Assembly: GCA_040007095.1 (NCBI GenBank)
Contig: JBDTVS010000170.1
Coordinates: 1 to 22,776 of the forward strand
Direction: 5' to 3'
DNA from: JBDTVS01 sp040007095
GTDB taxonomy: Bacteria > Acidobacteriota > Vicinamibacteria > Vicinamibacterales > CAVVIG01
Length of the DNA stretch: 22,776 nt
In this document: positions 15,065-22,375 of the stretch, piece after piece
Layout: each line of letters starts with the position of its first letter
Numbering within the stretch: the first letter of the stretch is position 1
The notes under the pieces: generated by a model
Databases searched by the model: none
Seen by the model: the letters and a program-made list of their open reading frames with translations, nothing else
What the model was told of the DNA's origin: nothing
Translations under genes and position numbers: made by a program

Positions 15065-16572
15065 AACAGACGCGGCGCCAGTTCTGCCTGTCGTCTGCGG
15101 CGCTTGTCGGCCTGTCGCTCAAAGCGGATCGACCGCTGGCGGGCGCGTTCGTCAACGACGACGTCAGCCTCGGCCATGTGATTCGTGACCGCGGCGCGAT
15201 CGGACCGGCGAAGACCACGGTTCGCATGCCCGTCGTCATCGTGGGCGGCGGCATGGCGGGACTGAGCGCCGCCTGGCGCCTCCAGAAGAAGGGCTTCGAT
15301 CAGTTCGTGGTGCTGGAAATGGGCGCGCAAGCGGGCGGCAATTCACGATGGGGCGAAAACGGGACGAGTGCCTATCCGTGGGGCGCACATTACGTTCCCG
15401 TCCCGGGCAAACGAGCGACATTTGTCCGGGAACTGTTCGCCGAGTTCGGCGTGTTGAAGCCGGACGGAAGCTGGGAGGAGCGTCATCTGTGCTTCGCACC
15501 GCAGGAGCGGCTGTACCTGTATGGCCGCTGGCAGGAGGGAATCGAGCCGGCGGTCGGCCTCACCACCGGCGATCGCGAACAATTCCGCCGTCTGGCGGAG
15601 ATCACCGACAACCTGAGGTCGACCGGACGGTTTACCGTGCCGCTGGACGTGGGATTGTCAACCGCGGACGCGGCGCTCGATCGCGTCTCCTTCGCCACGT
15701 GGCTGACCCGGAATCGGTTCGATTCGAAGCCCTTGCTCTGGTATGCGAACTACGTGTGTCGCGACGACTACGGCGCCCTCGCCTCCGACGTGTCCGCCTG
15801 GGCCGGCCTGCACTATTTCGCGTCGCGCGACACCGACGAGAAAGGACCGCTGACATGGCCGGAAGGCAACGGCTGGATCGTCAAGCAGCTGCTGGCGCGT
15901 GTTGGCCGGTTCGTCCGCTCGGGACAGACGGTTCGCGCGATTGTCCGAGACGGTTCGGCGTTCCGGATCCGGGCGGGCGACACCGAGTATCGATGCCGCG
16001 CCGTCATTTTCGCGGCGCCGACATTCCTGGCGTCCTACCTCGTCGACGGCATGACCCCGCTGCGCCACTTCGAGTACTCACCGTGGATCACCGCGAACCT
16101 GACACTCGAGTCGATTCCCGACCTCGATCGCGGCGAACCGGCCTGGGACAACGTCGTCATGAATTCGCCGGCCCTCGGCTACGTCGACGCGATGCACCAG
16201 TCTCTGCGCACGTTTGCCGATCGCACGGTGTGGACGTTTTACTGGGCGCTCGCGGACGGGTCTGCGTCTGCCAACCGGCGGGTCCTGCTGGACCGAGACT
16301 GGGCCTACTGGAAAGAGGCGATCCTCACCGACCTCGAGCGCGTGCATCCGCGCATTCGCACGTGCGTGTCGCGTCTGGACGTGATGCGCAACGGCCACGC
16401 CATGGTCCGGCCGACCGTTGGTGCGGTGTTTTCGCCGGAGCGCGAATTCCTGAAGCGACCGCAACGCGGGTTGCTGTTCGCGCACTCGGATGTCAGCGGT
16501 CTGTCGCTGTTCGAGGAGGCGCAGTACCGCGGCGTGACCGCCGCCGATCGCGTGCTGCAGATGTCCTGGTGA
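15061..16572 (+). CDS. FAD-dependent oxidoreductase (amine-oxidase-like) with Tat-type signal
   Basis: A 503-residue flavoprotein. Read from TTG 15061, which overlaps the previous stop (TTGA), the N-terminus is MKQTRRQFCLSSAALVGLS, a twin-arginine export signal. An FAD-binding Rossmann motif follows (VVIVGGGMAGLSAAWRL, 58-74, with E86 for the ribose). It continues with GGNSRWGENGTSAYPWGAHY and ends with a C-terminal flavin-contact segment GLLFAHSDVSGLSLFEEAQ, leading to YRGVTAADRVL. This layout is that of amine-oxidase/phytoene-desaturase-type enzymes. As the last gene of the polyamine unit it may oxidise the aminopropylated product on the outer face of the membrane; that is inference. The frame is open upstream to 14785, but only inside the preceding gene. 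Confidence 0.85.
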   Translation: MKQTRRQFCLSSAALVGLSLKADRPLAGAFVNDDVSLGHVIRDRGAIGPAKTTVRMPVVIVGGGMAGLSAAWRLQKKGFDQFVVLEMGAQAGGNSRWGENGTSAYPWGAHYVPVPGKRATFVRELFAEFGVLKPDGSWEERHLCFAPQERLYLYGRWQEGIEPAVGLTTGDREQFRRLAEITDNLRSTGRFTVPLDVGLSTADAALDRVSFATWLTRNRFDSKPLLWYANYVCRDDYGALASDVSAWAGLHYFASRDTDEKGPLTWPEGNGWIVKQLLARVGRFVRSGQTVRAIVRDGSAFRIRAGDTEYRCRAVIFAAPTFLASYLVDGMTPLRHFEYSPWITANLTLESIPDLDRGEPAWDNVVMNSPALGYVDAMHQSLRTFADRTVWTFYWALADGSASANRRVLLDRDWAYWKEAILTDLERVHPRIRTCVSRLDVMRNGHAMVRPTVGAVFSPEREFLKRPQRGLLFAHSDVSGLSLFEEAQYRGVTAADRVLQMSW

Positions 16573-16907
16573 ACAGCCGAGCTGATGTTCGATTGGTTGC
16601 AGCGCTGTCGACCAGCGTGGCGTCGCGCTTCCCTCGAATCGAGCGCGAGTATTTGAACCACAAAGCACACAGAGCACCCGAAGACAGTCGTTTCGTTTCC
16701 CGCTCGGAGAACGGCATGTGGCGTTCGCGGTTCGGACGCAAACCAGCGACAGCGTTGTCGAATCCCGCTCGAGTGCGCGTTCGGCGACTGTTACTCTGTA
16801 GATGATAGGGTAGTCATTCTGAGGTCCGGGCGGCCAGGCGTGACCCTGAGGCCGGATCCCAATCGCGACGAAGCAGTCGGCGAAAGCATCAACTCCGAAG
16901 GTGACGA
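16573..16907. other. Intergenic region with CACAAAG/CACAGAG repeat relic
   Basis: No gene is supported. At 16655-16677 lies GAACCACAAAGC followed by ACACAGAGCAC, the start of a degenerate purine-rich intergenic repeat of the ACCACAAAG-CACAGAG type. The promoter for the SLC13/rhodanese pair should lie in the AT-richer stretch around 16785-16820, but no reliable boxes can be fixed. A ribosome site (GAAGGTG) ends shortly before the ATG at 16908. Confidence 0.45.
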
Positions 16908-18413
16908 ATGACGGCCGTGGTCGATCGCAAGCCGTACATCTTGCTCGCGGCCGTGGCGCTGATGCTGGGCCTCTACGCCCTGCCGACGCCGGCGCCGCTC
17001 GAGCGCGGTGGCAATCTCATTCCGTTGTCAGCCCATGGACAGGCTTGTCTCGCGATCATGGCGTTGGCCGTCACCCTGTGGGTCACCGAAACGCTGCCCT
17101 TCGCGGTCACCGCACTGCTGGTGGTGCTGCTGATTCCGGTCTTCGGCATCGCAGACTATCGCGCCGTCGTCCGGGCGGGCTTTGGCGATCCGGTGATCAC
17201 GTTCTTCATCGGCGCGCTGATCATGTCCGCCGCGTTCACCCAGTCCGGCCTCGGCACCAGGCTGGTCTATCGCATCCTGCTGCTGGTGGGCACCCGGACC
17301 GATCGCGTACTGCTCGGGTTTCTGGCCGTCGGCACGTGCATTTCGATGTGGATCACGGACATGGCGGTCGCCGCCATGCTCGCGCCGATCGGCATTGGCT
17401 TGCTGCAGGATGCCAAGCTGCAGCCCCGGCACAGCAACGTGGGCCGGGCGCTGATGATCTCCACGGCGTTCGGGCCACTCATCGGCGGCATCGCGACACC
17501 CGCCGGCACGGCCGCGAATCTGGTGGCGATTTCCCAACTCAAACAGCTCGCGAACGTGAACATCTCATTCGTGCACTGGACCATCTATGGGGCGCCGGCG
17601 GCCATCCTGATGGTGCCCCTGGCGTGGCGATTGCTGCTCTGGCTGTTCCCTCCCGAGATCGATCGGCTGCCGTTCACCGTCGAGGAGATCCAAAGCCGGC
17701 TGCGGAACCTTGGTCCGGCTCGACCAGCGGAGCGCCGGACGCTGTCGATCTTCTTCATCGTCATCGCCATCTGGCTCGTCACGCCGCTGCTGGACATGTG
17801 GACTGGCGGTCGGGTGGCGCCTCCGGTCGAGGCCGTGGGGTTGGCGGGAGGCCTGGCGATGTTCCTTCCCGGGATCCGCGTGCTCACATGGAAGGAAGCT
17901 GAACAGAACATCGAGTGGGGCGGTCTGATGCTGATCGTGGCCGGCTTGTCGCTCGGCCTCGCGGTCTACGAGTCGGGTGCGGCGCGCTGGCTCGCCTGGG
18001 TGCTGCTTGGAGAAATCGCGGCCGTGCCTCCAGTGCTGCGTCCCGTGGTCATCGTGCTGGCCGTCGCGGGCCTGCACCTGATGTTCTCGAGCAACACGGT
18101 GACGGCCAGCATCATCATCCCGATTCTCGTCGCGCTCGCGACTGATCTGCACCTCGACGTGTGGGCCACCGTTGCCCCTGCGGCCTTCACCTCGTCGCTC
18201 GCATTCGTCCTCGTGAGTGAGGGGCCGACGACGATCATCCCGTACGCATCCGGATATTTTTCGATCAGGGACATGGCCAAAGCGGGTCTATTGATGACGG
18301 GGGGGGCAGCTATTTGCGTCGCGCTCTCGGTGGGCGTCGTTCGTCTGGTGCTGGACGCGCCGGCCGCGGCGGCCGTCACGGGCGCGACGTTCGCCAGGAG
18401 TGCCGCTCGATGA
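16908..18413 (+). CDS. SLC13/DASS family permease, probable inorganic or sulfur anion transporter
   Basis: A 501-residue polytopic membrane protein. Family signatures are WVTETLPFAVTALLVVLLIPVFG (58-80), the stretch SMWITDMAVAAMLAPIG (146-162), TPAGTAANLVAI (197-208), and the second ion-site motif FSSNTVTASIIIPI (393-406). The first ion-site motif normally reads SNT, but here it is TDM (150-152), so the usual sodium site may be altered. A ribosome site GAAGGTG lies upstream of ATG 16908. The stop overlaps the ATG of the rhodanese gene (ATGA). That coupling suggests the cargo is a sulfur anion such as thiosulfate or sulfate and not a C4-dicarboxylate; this is inference from context. Confidence 0.88.
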   Translation: MTAVVDRKPYILLAAVALMLGLYALPTPAPLERGGNLIPLSAHGQACLAIMALAVTLWVTETLPFAVTALLVVLLIPVFGIADYRAVVRAGFGDPVITFFIGALIMSAAFTQSGLGTRLVYRILLLVGTRTDRVLLGFLAVGTCISMWITDMAVAAMLAPIGIGLLQDAKLQPRHSNVGRALMISTAFGPLIGGIATPAGTAANLVAISQLKQLANVNISFVHWTIYGAPAAILMVPLAWRLLLWLFPPEIDRLPFTVEEIQSRLRNLGPARPAERRTLSIFFIVIAIWLVTPLLDMWTGGRVAPPVEAVGLAGGLAMFLPGIRVLTWKEAEQNIEWGGLMLIVAGLSLGLAVYESGAARWLAWVLLGEIAAVPPVLRPVVIVLAVAGLHLMFSSNTVTASIIIPILVALATDLHLDVWATVAPAAFTSSLAFVLVSEGPTTIIPYASGYFSIRDMAKAGLLMTGGAAICVALSVGVVRLVLDAPAAAAVTGATFARSAAR

Positions 18414-20005
18414 CATCGTCGGTTCGATCGACATCTGAGGTGCGCGCGGCGCTGCTGAATCGCGACGAGATCGCATTGCTCGACGTGCGGGAGGAGGGAC
18501 CTTTCGCCGAAGCCCACCCGCTCTTCGCCGCGTCCCTACCGCTTGGTCGCATCGAGCTCGAGGTCTACGACCGCATTCCGCGCCGGGCCACTCCGATTGT
18601 GGTCTACGACGCCGGCGAGGGCCTGGCCGGCGCTGCGGCGACAAAGCTGCGAGACCTTGGCTACACCGACGTCGCAGTGCTCGACGGCGGCCTGGAGGGA
18701 TGGCGCCGTGCGGGAGGTGAGCTGTTCCGCGACGTCAATGTACCGAGCAAAGCCTTCGGAGAATTGGTGGAGGTGACGCGGCACACGCCGTCGCTCTCGG
18801 CTGAGGATCTTCAGGTCCTGCTGGACGCGCACGCGGATCTGGTCGTGCTCGATGCGCGCCGTTTCGAGGAATACCAGACGATGAGCATTCCGGCGGCGGT
18901 GAGCGTGCCGGGAGCCGAGCTGGTCTATCGCGTGGGCACGATCGCGGCGGATCCCGACACGTTGGTGGTCGTCAATTGCGCCGGTCGAACGCGGAGCATC
19001 ATCGGTACGCAGTCGCTGGTGAATGCAGGGATCCCCAATCGTGTCGCCGCCCTGCGCAACGGAACGATCGGCTGGAAGCTGGCCGGCCTTACGCTGGAGC
19101 ACGGACAGGGCCGCCGGATGCCCACCGTGGCGGCGGCGCAGAGAGAGCACGCGAGGGCAGCCGCGCGGCTGGTGGCCGACCGGGCCGGTGTGGGGCGTCT
19201 CGCTGGCGACCTGCTCTCGCACTGGGGGTCAGAGTCCACCAGAACGCTGTACCGATTCGACGTCCGCACGCCCGAGGAGTTTGCGGCCGGACACCTTCAT
19301 GGCTTCCGATCGGCTCCCGGCGGACAGCTGGTGCACGAGACCGACGTGTTTGCCACGGTGCGCGGTGCCCGGATCGTGTTGGCGGACGATGAGGGAGCGC
19401 GAGCCAGCATGACGGCGTCGTGGCTGGCCCAGATGGGGTGGGAGGTTCATGTCCTCGCAGAAGGCGCGACCCCTGCCGCACTCGAAACTGGCCCGTGGCG
19501 GCCAAGCATGCCTTCGGCGCCTGCGGTACGGACAGTAGAGGTGAACGAGCTCGATGCGCTGATCAGAGAGAAAGATGCCGGACAGACCGACGTCGTCGTG
19601 CTCGATTTCGCGCCCAGCGTGGACTACATCCGGGGCCACATTTCCGGCGCGTGGTTCACGTCACGGACACTCCTGCGGCAGCCCGCCACCGTTCTGCCGC
19701 CTGCAAAGCGATACGTCGTGACGTCGCCCGACGGGATACTCGCGCGGTTTGCGGCAGCGGACGTCGAGGCGTCGACAGGCGTCGGCACGTCGGTCCTGGC
19801 CGGCGGCACCGATGCGTGGGTGGTGGCAGGGCGCCCGCTGGAGGCCATCCCGTTGCGGCTCGCGACCCCGGTTCTCGACATCTACAAGCGGCCTTACGAG
19901 GGCGTGGAGAACTCCGCGGTTGCGATGCAGGCGTATCTGGACTGGGAGTTCGGCCTCGTCGCGCAACTCGAACGGGACGGCACGGCGCAGTTCCGCGTGC
20001 TGTGA
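18410..20005 (+). CDS. Four-domain rhodanese-related protein with one active-site cysteine
   Basis: A 531-residue soluble protein made of four rhodanese-like domains (roughly 5-105, 128-232, 262-365 and 375-478). Each keeps fold markers such as ALLDVREEGPFAEAHP, VVLDARRFEEYQTM, YRFDVRTPEEFAAGH and VVLDFAPSVDYIRGH, and the first and last have VLDGGLEGWRRAG- and LAGGTDAWVVAG-type ends. Only domain 2 has the persulfide cysteine, C190 in VVNCAGRTRS; the matching loops read YDAGEG, ADDEGA and TSPDGI in domains 1, 3 and 4. It would transfer sulfane sulfur from thiosulfate or a persulfide. The start ATG 18410 overlaps the stop of the SLC13 gene (ATGA); the open frame upstream to 18314 lies inside that gene and is not protein-like. 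Products annotated simply as rhodanese-related sulfurtransferase match this layout. Confidence 0.85.
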   Translation: MTSSVRSTSEVRAALLNRDEIALLDVREEGPFAEAHPLFAASLPLGRIELEVYDRIPRRATPIVVYDAGEGLAGAAATKLRDLGYTDVAVLDGGLEGWRRAGGELFRDVNVPSKAFGELVEVTRHTPSLSAEDLQVLLDAHADLVVLDARRFEEYQTMSIPAAVSVPGAELVYRVGTIAADPDTLVVVNCAGRTRSIIGTQSLVNAGIPNRVAALRNGTIGWKLAGLTLEHGQGRRMPTVAAAQREHARAAARLVADRAGVGRLAGDLLSHWGSESTRTLYRFDVRTPEEFAAGHLHGFRSAPGGQLVHETDVFATVRGARIVLADDEGARASMTASWLAQMGWEVHVLAEGATPAALETGPWRPSMPSAPAVRTVEVNELDALIREKDAGQTDVVVLDFAPSVDYIRGHISGAWFTSRTLLRQPATVLPPAKRYVVTSPDGILARFAAADVEASTGVGTSVLAGGTDAWVVAGRPLEAIPLRLATPVLDIYKRPYEGVENSAVAMQAYLDWEFGLVAQLERDGTAQFRVL

Positions 20006-20007
20006 GG

Positions 20008-20193
20008 CGAGGGATCGTTCAAGCGGATGGACGCTACCGGATCGCGGGACTGCCGCCAGGCGCGTACGACGTGCGGGCGGAGCTCTCGGGTTTCGGCACC
20101 ATCGAGGCCGGCGGGATCGACCGAGGTGTTCATGAACGTGGCAGCCCACCAGATCCTCACCATCCGTGAGGCGCCGGCATCGTCGCGCGGAAG
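20008..20193 (+). pseudogene. Frameshifted relic of a carboxypeptidase-regulatory-like (TonB receptor plug-side) domain
   Basis: Codons from 20008 read GIVQADGRYRIAGLPPGAYD followed by VRAELSGFGTIEAGGI. This is the classical CarboxypepD_reg-like segment at the N-terminus of Acidobacteriota TonB-dependent receptors. The frame then fails, and the next frame (from about 20126) continues with EVFMNVAAHQILTI, the expected following strand, so a +1 shift near 20120-20128 is likely. The receptor barrel is missing, so this is a remnant. It begins directly after the rhodanese stop codon. Confidence 0.55.
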
Positions 20194-20288
20194 CCGCTGA
20201 ACCGTCCCTGATCTGTTGTCATTGGCTGGCGAACAGCGGTGCCAGCTCGTTTTCGTGCGGGCGGCGATCCAAGCAGGCGCTCGGCAGT

Positions 20289-21077
20289 TCATTTTGAGCG
20301 GAGCCGGAAATCGCCGTTGTGCGAGTTGAGCCGGAGCTCCGGCCCTCCTCCGTTTACCTGACCATTGACGTCGTGCCGCCCGAAATCAGAAGAGCGCACG
20401 GTTGCTGGAAAATCAGAATCCACGTGCACGTTGTGGCCACGCGAGTGGAACTCGAACTTGCTCGATGCCGGCAGCGCGAGTTCCACGGTGGCGTTGTGGG
20501 TATTGACACGGCTCTCGTGCGTGAACGATGCGAAGTCGATGTGCGCGTCGCCGTTGTGCATGTTCAACTCGAGCGGCCCGCCCAGGTTTGCCACCCAGAC
20601 ACTGCCATTGTGCGTGTTGAGTTCAAGCGCGGCATTCACGTCACGGATCTCGGCCCTGGCGTTGTGATTTCGAATCGTCCAGCGCGCGGCGCGCGGCGCC
20701 GTGATGGTGTAGTGGACGGCTGGGCTGCTGTCCCAGTCTCCCCAATTCGCCACCAGAGACCACCAGCTCCAGCCATAGATGTCAGGGAACTTCGACCTGA
20801 TCGAGATGCGGTCCGGGGAACCGTCGATCTCTACCGTCGTCTCGTTGAAGCGGCGGCGGGCGTCAGCCGACGTTCCACTCGCATCGATCCGCACGTGAAT
20901 CTCGATTTCGGAGCGATCCCAGGTACGGACTTGAATCGAGCCGTTGTGCGCATCCAGAGTGACCGCCCCGCCGGGGCTCAGCGCAAGCGTCCTGTCGATA
21001 TTCTTGGTCTCGGCGGCGTAGATCGGCGCACCGCACAAGATAAGGGAAAGGGCAATCCCATGTATTCGGGCAGTCAT
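20289..21077 (-). CDS. Secreted DUF4097-type beta-repeat protein
   Basis: A 262-residue protein with a signal peptide (MTARIHGIALSLILCGAPIY, cut near AAETKN) and then a repetitive beta-strand body of the DUF4097 type. Its repeats are marked by a recurring xHNGx turn: LDAHNGSIQVRTWD, IRNHNARAEI, LNTHNGSVWVANLGG, LNMHNGDAHIDF, VNTHNATVEL and LNSHNGDFRLRSK at the C-terminus. These repeats form a solenoid-like beta structure in putative cell-envelope proteins; the partner is unknown. Three ATGs stand in a row (21083, 21080, 21077) right after GGGAGGA; the third gives normal spacing (six bases) and is chosen. The open frame upstream to 21245 runs into a palindromic repeat and is not part of the gene. 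It is followed by a 95-base spacer to the relic ending at 20193. Confidence 0.85.
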   Translation of the reverse strand: MTARIHGIALSLILCGAPIYAAETKNIDRTLALSPGGAVTLDAHNGSIQVRTWDRSEIEIHVRIDASGTSADARRRFNETTVEIDGSPDRISIRSKFPDIYGWSWWSLVANWGDWDSSPAVHYTITAPRAARWTIRNHNARAEIRDVNAALELNTHNGSVWVANLGGPLELNMHNGDAHIDFASFTHESRVNTHNATVELALPASSKFEFHSRGHNVHVDSDFPATVRSSDFGRHDVNGQVNGGGPELRLNSHNGDFRLRSK

Positions 21078-21083
21078 CATCAT

Positions 21084-21090
21084 TCCTCCC
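21084..21090 (-). promoter_or_regulatory. Strong ribosome binding site deciding the DUF4097 start
   Basis: GGGAGGA directly abuts ATGATGATG. Only the third ATG has workable spacing, so initiation is placed there; the first ATG would have no spacer. Confidence 0.7.
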
Positions 21091-21140
21091 ACTGGCTTGG
21101 TCGGAGGCGTGGACGAGTGAAGCGAGTCTGAAGTTCCGAT

Positions 21141-21306
21141 CTCGTGTCCCGAGTCAGAGATTCGTTGACGAATGTTCCGGCGCGCGGCGCCCGGCTGGCA
21201 AGGCGTGAGGCGCGAGAATATCGGGAATATGTGAGTGCCGAGCAACGCCGCCAGACGGGATGCCCCGCCCGGAAAATGTCGACGAATCTCTGATTCGGGA
21301 CACGAG
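21141..21306. repeat. 166-bp near-palindromic element (MITE/REPIN-like)
   Basis: The outer arms are inverted repeats: CTCGTGTCCCGAGTCAGAG (from 21141) running to TTCCGG at 21180, against the segment 21269-21306 whose reverse strand reads CTCGTGTCCCGAATCAGAG, then ATTCGTCGACATTTTCCGG. The similarity extends imperfectly inwards (GGCTGGCAAGGCGT against GTCTGGCGGCGT), so most of the element folds into one long hairpin with a loop of about 35 bases that itself holds GAATATCGGGAATAT. It lies between the DUF4097 gene and the metallo-hydrolase gene. The layout fits a non-autonomous mobile repeat; no transposase is in the window. Confidence 0.75.
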
Positions 21307-21406
21307 CTGCCAGCGGTAGGAAGTCGCGATTCCTCGAGAAAGTTGCCATGCGATCCAAGCCAGCGGCCACGCGGCGACGCAACGGCCTTCCTCGCCGTCG
21401 CCGAAG

Positions 21407-22291
21407 TCAGGGCAGTTTACCCGTCAGTTCCTTGTACATTCGCCGCACCGTCACTTCCCGCTGTGCCGCGTACGTCGGCAGCTTCTCGTACTGCGGGAGG
21501 GTCACCGCTGCGACCGTCTGATCTTCGGTGGCTCCCCGATCGATCTCTTTCTGGATCCCGTCTCGCGCGTCGACAAGGAGCTGTCGCATGCGGCGCAGCC
21601 GGGCTCGCGTTCCCCGCGGGTCTTCCGGAATTGGACCGTGGCCCGGCACGAAGATATCGGCGCCGAGCGTTTCCACCGCGTCCAGCACTCGCAGCCAGGC
21701 CACGCCGTAGCCCTGCGCCATATTCGGAAATTCGTCGCAGAAAAACACTTCGCTGAGATACGCAATCCGGTCTTGCGGCACGAAGACGATGCTGTCTCCC
21801 AGCGTGTGGGCCCGGCCGAAGTGGAGAATCTGAACTTCCTTGGCGCCGATGTGGAGGGTGAGGCGTTCGCCAAAGGTCGCGGTCGGCAGTCTTGCCTGCT
21901 GCTCTTCGGCGGACGCACCACCTCGTTTCATCTGGTCGACCAGACCAGCACGGTAGTTCTCGTGGCCGATCTTGAACACGTCCGCGTAGGCGAGGTTCCC
22001 TTTGCTGAACGGATCGTGAAAGGAAGACGACACCAGGTAGCGAACGGGCTGTTTGATGGTGCTCGAAATCGATGCTCGCGCGGCGCGGGCGATCGCCTCG
22101 GAATCCAAGGCATCCACCACGAGGGCTCCATCATTGGTCACGATGATGCCGCTGCTGAACACGCGACCGGCGTTGGTCGCGGAGTACGTGTAGTGCCCCG
22201 GAATGATTTGCCTCAAGCTTCCGGAGACTGGAGCCTGGGCGGCTGATGGCGCCTGCGGGGCGGCAGGGTTGCGTTGCGGCGGTGTCGACAC
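21407..22291 (-). CDS. Metallo-beta-lactamase-fold protein with degenerate metal site
   Basis: A 294-residue MBL-fold protein. The fold is clear: SSGIIVTNDGALVVDALDS (46-64), RYLVSSSFHDPFSKGNLAY (84-102), HFGRAHTLGDSIVFVP (157-172), RIAYLSEVFFCDEFPN (175-190) and FVPGHGPI (214-221). The family motif T-H-x-H-x-D-H is changed to SSFHDPF: only H92 remains, with Ser, Pro and Phe at the first His, Asp and last His positions. H162 and H218 remain, and the bridging Asp appears to be E181. Metal binding is therefore probably reduced, and hydrolase activity is uncertain. The start is GTG 22291 without a ribosome site. Codons just upstream in frame (PLSSLLFVSTP) look like a signal-peptide core, so the real start may lie further out with an unusual codon, or the 5' end is damaged. 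Confidence 0.75.
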   Translation of the reverse strand: MSTPPQRNPAAPQAPSAAQAPVSGSLRQIIPGHYTYSATNAGRVFSSGIIVTNDGALVVDALDSEAIARAARASISSTIKQPVRYLVSSSFHDPFSKGNLAYADVFKIGHENYRAGLVDQMKRGGASAEEQQARLPTATFGERLTLHIGAKEVQILHFGRAHTLGDSIVFVPQDRIAYLSEVFFCDEFPNMAQGYGVAWLRVLDAVETLGADIFVPGHGPIPEDPRGTRARLRRMRQLLVDARDGIQKEIDRGATEDQTVAAVTLPQYEKLPTYAAQREVTVRRMYKELTGKLP

Positions 22292-22375
22292 GAACAGCAG
22301 CGAAGATAAAGGCTGAAATCGATTCGGGCCATCCGCTCGGTTGCCGGACCGCCTGGTCCGGAGGGGGAGCTCACC

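Noticed and set aside
15348..16805. Plus-strand open frame of 485 codons in another frame of the flavoenzyme
   Set aside because: Arg-rich shadow; the overlapping frame carries the FAD motif and Tat signal.
21338..21413. Possible LysR-like start (ATAFLAVAEV) on the plus strand
   Set aside because: Only about ten residues resemble the LysR helix region; there is no start codon or following helix-turn-helix, so it is likely chance.
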